Below, one piece after another: positions 24,789 to 32,941 of a stretch of 40,473 nucleotides of DNA. Under the pieces are notes generated by a model that saw only the letters and a list, made by a program, of their open reading frames with translations, did no database searches and was not told where the DNA came from. The stretch is from positions 1-40,473 of the forward strand of contig CADECW010000069.1 in NCBI GenBank assembly GCA_902825855.1, read 5' to 3'. The position numbers and the translations under genes are program-made. Numbering within the stretch: the first letter of the stretch is position 1; every line of letters starts with the position of its first letter. This DNA is from an uncultured Rhodospirillales bacterium (lineage in GTDB: Bacteria > Pseudomonadota > Alphaproteobacteria > Reyranellales > Reyranellaceae).

Positions 24789-25357
24789 CGCAGCATGGGG
24801 GTGATCACCGGCGATCCGCCGGACTGGGCGCGGCCGACGATCTCGAAGCCATGCCGCTGGTAGAACGGGATATTCCGGGGATTGGACGATTCGAGATAGG
24901 CGAGCACACCGTCGCGATCGCACTGGCCGGTGACGGGCCGCAGCAGCGCACCGCCCACGCCACTGTTCTGGTGCGCCGGATCGACGCCGATCAACGGCAG
25001 GTACCAGTGCGGCTCCTTGGGATGAAAGGTTGCCATCTGCTGCATGAGCTGCGGGCCGTCGATCGCCGTTGCCGCATCGGCCGTTCGCACCATCAGGTCG
25101 TTCATCGCCGCTTCGTCGGAATCGATTCCTGGCGGCAGCCACAGCGCCGCGCCGGCAGAGCCGACACGCAGCGCGCTGCCATTGCCGAAAGCCGCACCGC
25201 CGAACGCCTCGGCGAAATGCGGGAAAGCCGCGAGATAGGCCGCAGGCTCGGGCCACGTCCAGCGCGCCGCGGGATCGCCGCTGAATGCCAGGGCCAGGAT
25301 CGCGAAGACGGCAGTCTTCTCATCCGCCGTCGCCGCTTTCACGTCGAGCGTCGCCAT
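24773..25357 (-). CDS. GNAT-family N-acetyltransferase
   Basis: A 194-residue acetyltransferase. The N-terminal region is VKAATADEKTAVFAILALAF and the acetyl-CoA loop is GVDPAHQNSGVGGALLRPV, after HWYLPLI. The final strand and helix are AYLESSNPRNIPFYQRHGF, typical of GNATs that act on small molecules. GGAG four bases before the ATG supports the start; the longer frame would overlap the VOC gene. Spacing of 22 bp from the VOC stop suggests one leftward operon. Its C-terminus KPKR lies inside the first unit of a 16-bp tandem repeat. Confidence 0.86.
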   Translation of the reverse strand: MATLDVKAATADEKTAVFAILALAFSGDPAARWTWPEPAAYLAAFPHFAEAFGGAAFGNGSALRVGSAGAALWLPPGIDSDEAAMNDLMVRTADAATAIDGPQLMQQMATFHPKEPHWYLPLIGVDPAHQNSGVGGALLRPVTGQCDRDGVLAYLESSNPRNIPFYQRHGFEIVGRAQSGGSPVITPMLRKPKR

Positions 25358-25379
25358 CACTCCAAGATTGGGCGACCGA

Positions 25380-25751
25380 TCACTTCCCGCAATAGGCTTC
25401 GACGCGATAGCCGTCGGGATCGATGGCAAATGCTGCGTAGTATTTCGGACCATAGTCCGCGCGGACGCCAGGCTTGCCGTTATCCTTGCCGCCGGCCTTG
25501 ACCGCCGCTGCGTGGAAGGCGTCTACGGCGGCGCGATCGTTGGCGGCGAAACAGAAATGTAGGCCGGATTCCACATCGGCCTTCACCGGCTTGGCGGTGG
25601 CGCCGAGCCACAGATGCACCGCCTTCTCGCCGTATCCCAATGAACTTTCCCCGTCGCTCAACAAGGAGATGCCGAGCGGCTTCAACGCCGCGTCGTAGAA
25701 CTTCCTGGAACGCGCAATGTCGGCAACGCCGATCGAAATATGGTCGAACAT
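25380..25751 (-). CDS. VOC (glyoxalase/bleomycin-resistance fold) protein
   Basis: A 123-residue single-domain VOC protein: FDHISIGVADIARSRKFYDA at the start, HLWLGAT, SGLHFCFAANDRAAVDAFHA, and the C-terminal FAIDPDGYRVEAYCGK with its metal-ligand Glu. Such proteins dimerise and may act as dioxygenases, glyoxalases or binding proteins; nothing fixes the substrate. GGAGGA precedes the ATG. It leads a leftward operon with the GNAT and GFA genes and is divergent from a CGNR zinc-finger gene across an operator-rich gap. Confidence 0.87.
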   Translation of the reverse strand: MFDHISIGVADIARSRKFYDAALKPLGISLLSDGESSLGYGEKAVHLWLGATAKPVKADVESGLHFCFAANDRAAVDAFHAAAVKAGGKDNGKPGVRADYGPKYYAAFAIDPDGYRVEAYCGK

Positions 25752-25775
25752 CGGTCTTTCCTCCGGTATAACTCC

Positions 25776-25835
25776 TTAACTGGTTATATGGTTAATGACA
25801 ACGACCATGCTTGTCAACCGGTCAACCGGTTACTA
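25776..25835. promoter_or_regulatory. Operator-like inverted pair of GGTT repeats between VOC and CGNR genes
   Basis: The left arm reads AACTGGTT-ATAT-GGTT followed by AATGACAA (25778-25801). The right arm, read on the minus strand, is AACCGGTT-GACC-GGTT followed by GACAA. The two arms face each other around CGACCATGC. AACCGGTT is itself palindromic. On the minus strand TTGTCA (25801-25796) and TAAGGA 17 bp away form a possible promoter for the VOC operon. The layout suggests cooperative repressor binding over both promoters. Confidence 0.5.
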
Positions 25836-25846
25836 AGTCCGAGGTG

Positions 25847-26395
25847 ATGAACCGACCCGATCTCTGCCTGGAGTTCGTCAACACCCGCTATTGGCGCGGC
25901 CAGGAGTTGCCGACCGAGACGCTGAACTCGGCCGAGGATCTCGGCGCCTGGGCGGCGTCGAACGTCTCGAAGGAGGCGCGGCCATTGGGCCGGCGCGAGT
26001 TCGAGCGGGCGATCGAAGCGCGTGAGACGATCTGGCGCGTGTTCGACGCCACGGCGCGCGGCAAGCCGCCGGCGGCGCCCGATCTGGAAGCGCTGAATGG
26101 CCTGTTGGCTGCCTCGCCCGCCCGTACGATGCTGCGGCGGGAGCGCACTGGCTTCTCGTGGGATGTCGATATGCGGAGTGCGACCGCGCTAGGCCAGCTG
26201 GCACTCGTGCTGTGGTCCGCCGGCGATCTCTTGACCGGCAACAAGCTCGACAAGGTCAGACGCTGCGCCAATCCCGAATGCGGCTGGCTGTTCCTCGACG
26301 ACAGCCGCGCCGGCAAACGGCGCTGGTGCTCGATGTCGTCCTGCGGCAACCGCGCCAAGGCGCGGCGCCACTATCACAAGAGCCGGGAGCAGTAA
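25847..26395 (+). CDS. CGNR zinc-finger protein with ABATE domain
   Basis: A 182-residue protein. The N-terminal ABATE region has LCLEFVNTRYWRG followed by helical segments to about residue 125. The C-terminal zinc finger is RRCANPECGWLFLDDSRAGK then WCSMSSCGNRAKARRHY, containing the name-giving CGNR and four Cys ligands. These proteins are predicted transcriptional or stress regulators. The start is uncertain: a TTG frame reaches back through the operator to 25811, and GAGG is very close to this ATG. It is divergent from, and may control, the VOC/GNAT/GFA operon. Confidence 0.83.
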   Translation: MNRPDLCLEFVNTRYWRGQELPTETLNSAEDLGAWAASNVSKEARPLGRREFERAIEARETIWRVFDATARGKPPAAPDLEALNGLLAASPARTMLRRERTGFSWDVDMRSATALGQLALVLWSAGDLLTGNKLDKVRRCANPECGWLFLDDSRAGKRRWCSMSSCGNRAKARRHYHKSREQ

Positions 26396-26431
26396 GCCGA
26401 CGGCCGGGCGTTGCCCTCGATGAGCCGGGAT

Positions 26432-26728
26432 CTAGCGCAGGATGCTCTGCAGCTTCATGGCGACGCCCATGTCGCCTTCGATCTTGAGCTTGCCGGTCAT
26501 GAAGGCCGTCATGCCGTCGAGCTTGCCGCCGATCAGGTCGGCAAAATCACCGAAGTCCATCTTCAGCGTGCAGTCGGCGGCCTTGTCGTCGTTGCTGACG
26601 GTGGGCGGGTTCTGGTTGCCGTCGATGTAGACGACGCCCTGATCGGTCGTGAATTTCACGGTGTTGCCGAAGGAGGATTTCTTCGACGCGCCTTCCTTCA
26701 TTTTCGCGGTCAGTTCGGCCAAGGTCAT
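26432..26728 (-). CDS. SCP2 sterol-carrier-domain protein
   Basis: A 98-residue stand-alone SCP2-like lipid-binding domain: TLAELTAKMKEG at the start, NTVKFTTDQGVVYIDG, ADCTLKMDFGDFADLIGGKL and the C-terminal FMTGKLKIEGDMGVAMKL. SCP2 domains hold fatty acyl-CoAs and sterols in a hydrophobic tunnel and present them to enzymes. GGAGGA precedes the ATG. It is divergent from the carboxylase operon and shares its LiuR-type operator. It could therefore carry that pathway's hydrophobic substrate. In animals the same domain is fused to HSDL2, a homolog of which lies at 38894. Confidence 0.9.
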   Translation of the reverse strand: MTLAELTAKMKEGASKKSSFGNTVKFTTDQGVVYIDGNQNPPTVSNDDKAADCTLKMDFGDFADLIGGKLDGMTAFMTGKLKIEGDMGVAMKLQSILR

Positions 26729-26763
26729 GACGGGTCCTCCAGTCGGCAGTCCTTGGGGCTTAC

Positions 26764-26785
26764 TTGACCTTTACGTAAACGTCAA
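26764..26785. promoter_or_regulatory. Second LiuR-type operator, divergent promoter
   Basis: This 22-bp site matches the one at 7811-7832 except for one base: C instead of G at its sixth position. Each end supplies a TTGAC(C/G) -35 box, one pointing each way. TAGAGG (plus) and TAAGCC (minus) lie 17 bp further on as weak -10 boxes. It lies between the SCP2 gene and the SDR-carboxylase operon and so probably sets expression of both. Binding by the MerR protein at 7365 is inference. Confidence 0.83.
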
Positions 26786-26827
26786 ATAGAGGCCGATGAA
26801 CGGCCGTTCATGGGGTCGGGAGGAAAC

Positions 26828-27691
26828 ATGGCGTATCGCTCGGTCTTCAAGCCGGGGCTGTTCGAGGGCTGCACCATAGTCGTTACCGGCGGCGGCAGCG
26901 GTATCGGCCGCTGCACGGCGCACGAGATCGCCGCCCTCGGGGCTCACGTCGTTATCACGGGCCGCAAGCCGGACAAGCTGGCGACGGTGAAGCAGGAGAT
27001 CGAGGCCTCCGGCGGCAGCTGCGAGAGCCACGCCTTCGACATCCGCGAAGAAGCGCAGGTCAAGGAGGCGGTCGCTGCCATCGTGCGGAAGAATGGCCGC
27101 ATCGACGGCCTGTTCAACAATGCCGGCGGCCAGTTCCCCGCTCCCGCCGTCGCCATGAGTGCCAAAGGCTTCGACGTCGTGGTGCGTAACAACCTCACCG
27201 GCGGCTTCATCGTCAGCCGGGAGACCTTCAGCCAGTCGATGGAAAAGCACGGCGGCTCGATCGTGAACATGGCCGCCGACTTTCGCAACGGCTTCCCCAA
27301 CATGGCGCACACCGGCGCGGCGCGCGCCGGCATGGTGAACCTCACCATGACCCTGGCGCACGAATGGGCCTATGCCGGGGTGCGGGTGAACGCCGTGTCG
27401 CCGGGCTGGATCGCCTCGTCTGGCATGGACACCTATCAGGGAGAGTTCAAGGAGCAGATCCCCAAGCTCAAGGGTTACTGCCCGCTCGGCCGGCTGGGCA
27501 CCGAGAGCGAAGTATCGGCCGCCGTGTGCTTCCTGCTGAGCGACGCGGCGGGCTATATCACCGGCACGGAGCTGCGCATCGACGGTGGCACGCCGCTCGG
27601 CAACCGCTCGATGGAGCTGCGGCCAGCCGAGCGCCTGAACGAGTTCAACGGCTTCCACCTGGCGGTGAGGCCCAAAGTGCTGGGCGGCTGA
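26828..27691 (+). CDS. SDR oxidoreductase, PECR (trans-2-enoyl-CoA reductase)-like
   Basis: A 287-residue short-chain dehydrogenase. The NADP(H) motif GGGSGIG is at residues 21-27 and NNAGGQF at 97-103. The usual Tyr-x-x-x-Lys is absent: the segment reads MAHTGAARAGMVNLTMTLAHEWA, with Thr162 and Arg166 in those places. This HxGAARAG signature matches human peroxisomal trans-2-enoyl-CoA reductase as I recall it. So enoyl-CoA or dienoyl-CoA reduction is more likely than alcohol oxidation. GGGAGGA precedes the ATG. It is the first gene of the operon behind the LiuR-type operator, and the carboxylase follows after 5 bp. Confidence 0.85.
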   Translation: MAYRSVFKPGLFEGCTIVVTGGGSGIGRCTAHEIAALGAHVVITGRKPDKLATVKQEIEASGGSCESHAFDIREEAQVKEAVAAIVRKNGRIDGLFNNAGGQFPAPAVAMSAKGFDVVVRNNLTGGFIVSRETFSQSMEKHGGSIVNMAADFRNGFPNMAHTGAARAGMVNLTMTLAHEWAYAGVRVNAVSPGWIASSGMDTYQGEFKEQIPKLKGYCPLGRLGTESEVSAAVCFLLSDAAGYITGTELRIDGGTPLGNRSMELRPAERLNEFNGFHLAVRPKVLGG

Positions 27692-27696
27692 CCACG

Positions 27697-29313
27697 ATGC
27701 CGATCATCGAAAGCCAGGTCGAGCGCAACGGCGACGACTACAAGAGCAATCGCGAGAAGATGCTCGCCGCCATTGCCGAGTTCCGCGATGCCGAGGCGAG
27801 CGTGCAGGCGGCCTCCGAGAAGGCACGCTCCCGCTTCGCGAAGCGCAAGCAGCTGATGCCGCGCGAACGGATCGCCCTCCTCCTCGACCGCGGCGCGCCG
27901 TTCCTCGAATTGATGCCGCTCGCCGGCTACCGCATGCACGACGACAAGGACGGCTCAAGCGCCGGCGGCGGCTCGGTCGCGGGCATCGGCTACGTCGAGG
28001 GCGTGCGCTGCGTGGTGACCGCCTCGAACTCCGCCATCAAAGGCGGCACCGTCGCTCCGTCAGGCCAGCGCAAGGGCCAGCGCGTGCAGCAGATCGTGCT
28101 GGAAAACAAGTTGCCGGTCGTGAACCTGGTCGAATCGGGCGGCGCCAATCTCCTGTACCAGGCCGAGATCTTCGTGCCGGGCGGCCGCGGCTTCGCCAAC
28201 CAGGCCAGGATGTCGGCGCGCGGCATCCCGCAGGTCACCGTGGTGCACGGCTCGTCGACCGCAGGCGGCGCCTATCTGCCCGGCCTCTCCGACTACGTCA
28301 TCATGGTGCGCAACCAGGCCAAGGTCTTTCTCGCCGGCCCCCCTCTGCTGAAGGCCGCGACCGGCGAGATCGCCAACGACGAGGAACTGGGCGGAGCGGA
28401 GATGCATGCCACCGTGTCGGGCGTCGCCGAATGGATGGCCGAGAACGATGCCGACGGCATCCGCATGGCGCGCGAGGTCATCGCCAGGTGGCACTGGAAC
28501 GACAAGCTGCCGCCCCGCACGGCGCGACCTTTCAAGGAGCCGCTGTACGACATCGACGAGCTCTGCGGTGTCGTGCCACCTTCGCACAAGGATCCCTACG
28601 ACGTTCGCGAGGTGATCGCCCGTCTGGTCGACGGCTCGGACTTCCTCGAGTTCAAGGGCCTGTACGATCAGCAGACGATTTGCGGCTGGGCCGAGATCGA
28701 GGGCGAGCCCGTCGCCTTCATCGGCAACAACGGGCCGATCACGACGAAGGGCTCGGTCAAGGCGGCGCAGTTCATCCAGTTGTGCTGCCAGCAGGGCACG
28801 CCCATCGTCTACCTGCAGAACACCACGGGTTACATGGTAGGTACCGAGGCCGAGCGCGGCGGCATCGTCAAGCACGGCTCCAAGATGATCCAGGCCGTCG
28901 CCAACGCCACCGTGCCGCAGATCACCATCGTGATCGGCGGCAGCTTCGGCGCCGGCAACTACGGCATGTGCGGGCGCGCCTACGATCCGCGTTTCATCTT
29001 CGCCTGGCCCAACAGCCGCACCGCCGTCATGGGCGGCGAGCAGGCCGCGGGGGTCATGAAGACGGTGACCGAGCAGAAATTCCTGCGCGAAGGCAAGGAG
29101 CCGCCGCAGGCGGAGATCGACAGGATGTTCAAGTCGATCGTCGCTCAGTTCGACCGCGAATCGACCGCGCTCTACGGCACCGCGCATCTGTGGGACGATG
29201 GCATCATCGATCCGCGCGATACGCGGCGCATCCTCGCCTTCACGCTCTCGATCGCCCGCGAATCGATCGTGCGGCCGCTCAATCCCATCACCTTCGGCGT
29301 CGCCAGGATGTAG
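27697..29313 (+). CDS. Acyl-CoA carboxylase, carboxyltransferase (beta) subunit, AtuC/MccB type
   Basis: A 538-residue biotin-dependent carboxyltransferase subunit that moves carboxyl from biotin to a 3-methyl-2-enoyl-CoA. N- and C-terminal crotonase-like halves are evident: ARSRFAKRKQLMPRERIALL, NLVESGGANLLYQAE, HGSSTAGGAYLPGLSDYV, then GSFGAGNYGMCGRAYDPRF and AVMGGEQAAGVMK. The two halves match the MCC/GCC group rather than propionyl-CoA carboxylase. GSSTAGGAYLPGLSDY looks closer to geranyl-CoA carboxylase than to MCC (GSCTAGGAYVPAM), by memory. Its partner is the biotin subunit at 32938. Substrate choice needs alignment. Confidence 0.9.
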   Translation: MPIIESQVERNGDDYKSNREKMLAAIAEFRDAEASVQAASEKARSRFAKRKQLMPRERIALLLDRGAPFLELMPLAGYRMHDDKDGSSAGGGSVAGIGYVEGVRCVVTASNSAIKGGTVAPSGQRKGQRVQQIVLENKLPVVNLVESGGANLLYQAEIFVPGGRGFANQARMSARGIPQVTVVHGSSTAGGAYLPGLSDYVIMVRNQAKVFLAGPPLLKAATGEIANDEELGGAEMHATVSGVAEWMAENDADGIRMAREVIARWHWNDKLPPRTARPFKEPLYDIDELCGVVPPSHKDPYDVREVIARLVDGSDFLEFKGLYDQQTICGWAEIEGEPVAFIGNNGPITTKGSVKAAQFIQLCCQQGTPIVYLQNTTGYMVGTEAERGGIVKHGSKMIQAVANATVPQITIVIGGSFGAGNYGMCGRAYDPRFIFAWPNSRTAVMGGEQAAGVMKTVTEQKFLREGKEPPQAEIDRMFKSIVAQFDRESTALYGTAHLWDDGIIDPRDTRRILAFTLSIARESIVRPLNPITFGVARM

Positions 29314-29316
29314 GAC

Positions 29317-30477
<1,161 letters not shown>

Positions 30478-30495
30478 GGACACTTGAGGTCAGTC

Positions 30496-31656
30496 GTGCA
30501 ATTCACTCCCGAACACGCCGAGATTCGCCGCACGCTCCGCGCCATCATCGACAAGGACATCAATCCGCATGTCGACAAGTGGGAGGAGGACGGCATCTTT
30601 CCCGCGCACGAGGTCTTCAAGAAGCTGGGTGATGCCGGGCTTCTCGGCATCAACAAGCCCGTCGAGTACGGCGGCATGGGCCTCGACTATTCCTACGCCA
30701 TGGTGATGGCCGAGGAACTCGGCCACATCAACTGCGGCTCGGTGCCCATGGCGATCGGCGTGCAGACCGACATGGCCACGCCTGCCCTCGCCCGCTACGG
30801 CAGCGACGAGCTGCGCAAGGAGTTCCTGGCGCCGTCGATCGCCGGCGACTATGTCGCCTGCCTCGGCGTATCCGAGGTCGGGGCGGGCTCCGACGTCGCC
30901 TCGCTCAAGACCACGGCCAGGCGAGCGGGTGGCGACTGGGTGATCAACGGCGGCAAGATGTGGACCACCAACGGCACGCAGGCGGACTGGATGTGCCTGC
31001 TCGCCAACACCGGCGAGGGGCCGGTCCACAAGAACAAGTCGCTGATCTGCGTGCCGATGAAGACCAAGGGTGTCCAGGTCGTCAAGAAGCTCGACAAGCT
31101 CGGCATGCGTTCCTCCGACACCGCGCAGATTTTCTTCGACGACGTACGGATCCCTCTGCGCCACACCATCGGCCAGGAAGGCATGGGCTTCGTCTATCAG
31201 ATGCAGCAGTTTCAGGAGGAGCGCCTGTGGGGCGCCATCTCGGCCGTGGTCGGCATGGAACGCCTGATCGACCAGACTGTCGAGTACACGCGCGAGCGCA
31301 AGGTGTTCGGCCGGCCCCTGCTCGACAACCAGGTGATCCATTTCAAGCTTGCCGAGTTCCGCACCGAGGTCGAACTGGTGCGCTCTCTTTGCTATCGCGC
31401 CTGCGAGGAGTATCTCGACGGCAAGGACGTCACCATGCTGGCCTCGATGGCCAAGCTGAAGGCCGGCCGCATGCTGCGCCTGGTGACCGACGGCTGCCTG
31501 CAATATTGGGGCGGTGCCGGCTATCTCTGGGAATCGCCAACCGCCCGCTCATTCCGCGATTCGCGTCTGGCCTCGATCGGGGGCGGTGCCGACGAGGTCA
31601 TGTTGCAGATCATTTCCAAGCTCATGGGGACGCTGCCGCGTCTGGAGAACCGCTGA
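30496..31656 (+). CDS. Acyl-CoA dehydrogenase 2, tandem paralog
   Basis: A 386-residue protein, the same length as its upstream neighbour when started at GTG 30496, which has GAGGT seven bases before it. Long blocks are shared: VACLGVSE, GSDVAS, KLDKLGMR, QMQQFQEERLW, VFGRPLLDNQVIHF, LASMAKLKAGR and SIGGGADEVMLQIISKLMGT. Catalytic Glu is again in EERL, not the MCAD loop. Substitutions concentrate in the N-terminal third (GHINCGSVPMAIGVQTDMA) and near LVRSLCYRACEEY, suggesting a shifted chain-length range or a heteromeric partner. Duplication then divergence is the straightforward reading. Confidence 0.9.
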   Translation: MQFTPEHAEIRRTLRAIIDKDINPHVDKWEEDGIFPAHEVFKKLGDAGLLGINKPVEYGGMGLDYSYAMVMAEELGHINCGSVPMAIGVQTDMATPALARYGSDELRKEFLAPSIAGDYVACLGVSEVGAGSDVASLKTTARRAGGDWVINGGKMWTTNGTQADWMCLLANTGEGPVHKNKSLICVPMKTKGVQVVKKLDKLGMRSSDTAQIFFDDVRIPLRHTIGQEGMGFVYQMQQFQEERLWGAISAVVGMERLIDQTVEYTRERKVFGRPLLDNQVIHFKLAEFRTEVELVRSLCYRACEEYLDGKDVTMLASMAKLKAGRMLRLVTDGCLQYWGGAGYLWESPTARSFRDSRLASIGGGADEVMLQIISKLMGTLPRLENR

Positions 31657-32483
31657 TGGGGGACGTCATGACCGAGTTCGCGTCCAAGTATGAAACGCTC
31701 CTGCTGCGCCGCGAGCGTTCGCGCCTGCATGTCACGCTGAATCGCCCGCAGGTCAAGAATGCCCTGAATCCAGTGTTGATCGGTGAGCTGCGCACGGTGT
31801 TCCAGAATCTGCGCGACCGCCGCGACATCAAGGTCGTCATCCTGCGCGGCGCCGGCGGCACCTTTTGCGCCGGCGCCGATCTCAAGAACATGGAGCAAAG
31901 CATCACCGAGAAGCGGCCGGGCGAACGCGATCCCATCGCGCTCAACAACCGCGAATACGGCACGTTTCTGGAGATGGTGAACACTACGCCGCAGGTCGTC
32001 GTCGCCGCGGTCGAAGGCTACGCTATCGCCGGCGGCTTCGGCCTGCTCTGCGTCTCCGACGTGGCGATCTGCACCGAGGACGCTGGCTTCGCCATGAGCG
32101 AGACGGCGATCGGCATCGTGCCGGCCCAGATCGCGCCCTTCGTCGCCGCCCGCATCGGCGTGCCGCAGACGCGCCACCTCGCGCTGACGGCGGCGCGCTT
32201 CAAGGGACCCGAGGCGCTGCGCCTCGGCATCGTGCATCACCTGGTCAAGGATGGCGCGGCGCTGGATACCAGGCTCGAAGAGGTCCTGAAACAGATCGAC
32301 CGCTGCGCGCCGCTCGCCAATGCGCTGACCAAGGCCGTGGTGATGAAGGTGGGCAGCGAGCCGCTGTCCTCGGTGCTCGATTTCGCTGCCGACAGGTTCG
32401 CCGAAGCCCGTCGCAGCCCCGAAGCCGCCGAAGGCCTGCGTGCCTTTGCCGAGAAGCGCCAACCGAAATGGGTAACGGAATGA
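31656..32483 (+). CDS. Enoyl-CoA hydratase, AtuE/LiuC-like
   Basis: A 275-residue crotonase-fold protein predicted to hydrate the carboxylated 3-methylglutaconyl-type product. Oxyanion segments are GTFCAGADLKNM and EGYAIAGGFGLLCVSDVAI. The first catalytic Glu is kept in FAMSETAIGIVPAQIAPFV, a form typical of methylglutaconyl-CoA and isohexenylglutaconyl-CoA hydratases. The second Glu is not obvious. The ATG overlaps the preceding stop (TGATG) with GGAG upstream; a second ATG four codons later is also possible. The stop overlaps the cupin start, so the operon is translationally coupled. Confidence 0.88.
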   Translation: MGDVMTEFASKYETLLLRRERSRLHVTLNRPQVKNALNPVLIGELRTVFQNLRDRRDIKVVILRGAGGTFCAGADLKNMEQSITEKRPGERDPIALNNREYGTFLEMVNTTPQVVVAAVEGYAIAGGFGLLCVSDVAICTEDAGFAMSETAIGIVPAQIAPFVAARIGVPQTRHLALTAARFKGPEALRLGIVHHLVKDGAALDTRLEEVLKQIDRCAPLANALTKAVVMKVGSEPLSSVLDFAADRFAEARRSPEAAEGLRAFAEKRQPKWVTE

Positions 32484-32941
32484 TCGCAGCCCGCGCGCTC
32501 GATCTCCCCGCCCGTACCGGGTCGGACTATCCGGCGCCGCACGACGCACCCTGTCTCGCGCGCATCCGCCGCGCGCTGGGCGACGCCTTCGGGCTCTCCC
32601 AGTTCGGCGTCAACCTGCTCGACCTGCCGGCCGGCGCCTGGTCGTCGCAGCGCCATTGGCACGAGCGGCAGGACGAGTTCATCTACGTGCTCGAAGGCGA
32701 GGTCGTGCTGGTCACCGACGAGGGCGAGACTATGTTGATGCCGGGCATGATTGCGGGCTTTCGCGCCGGCTCGGGCAACGGCCATCACCTCGTCAATCGC
32801 TCTGACCGCCCGGCACGCGTGCTGGAAGTCGGCACCCGCACGGTCGAGGAGGTCGCGCACTACTCCGACATCGACATGATGGTGCGCGAGGATGCCGACG
32901 GCTGGGGGTACGCCACCAAGGACGGACGGCCGCTGAAATGA
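32480..32941 (+). CDS. Cupin-domain protein
   Basis: A 153-residue single-cupin protein. Metal-binding motif 1 is His59-Trp-His61 with Glu66 (RHWHERQDEFIYVLEGEVVL); motif 2 includes MPGMIAGFRAGSGNGHHLVN with His103. It probably binds one metal ion, but whether it is an enzyme or a binding protein is unclear. Start and stop both form ATGA overlaps with the neighbours, so it is made with the hydratase and the biotin subunit. An alternative ATG lies four codons upstream. Standard Liu and Atu gene sets have no such gene, as far as I know. Confidence 0.83.
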   Translation: MIAARALDLPARTGSDYPAPHDAPCLARIRRALGDAFGLSQFGVNLLDLPAGAWSSQRHWHERQDEFIYVLEGEVVLVTDEGETMLMPGMIAGFRAGSGNGHHLVNRSDRPARVLEVGTRTVEEVAHYSDIDMMVREDADGWGYATKDGRPLK

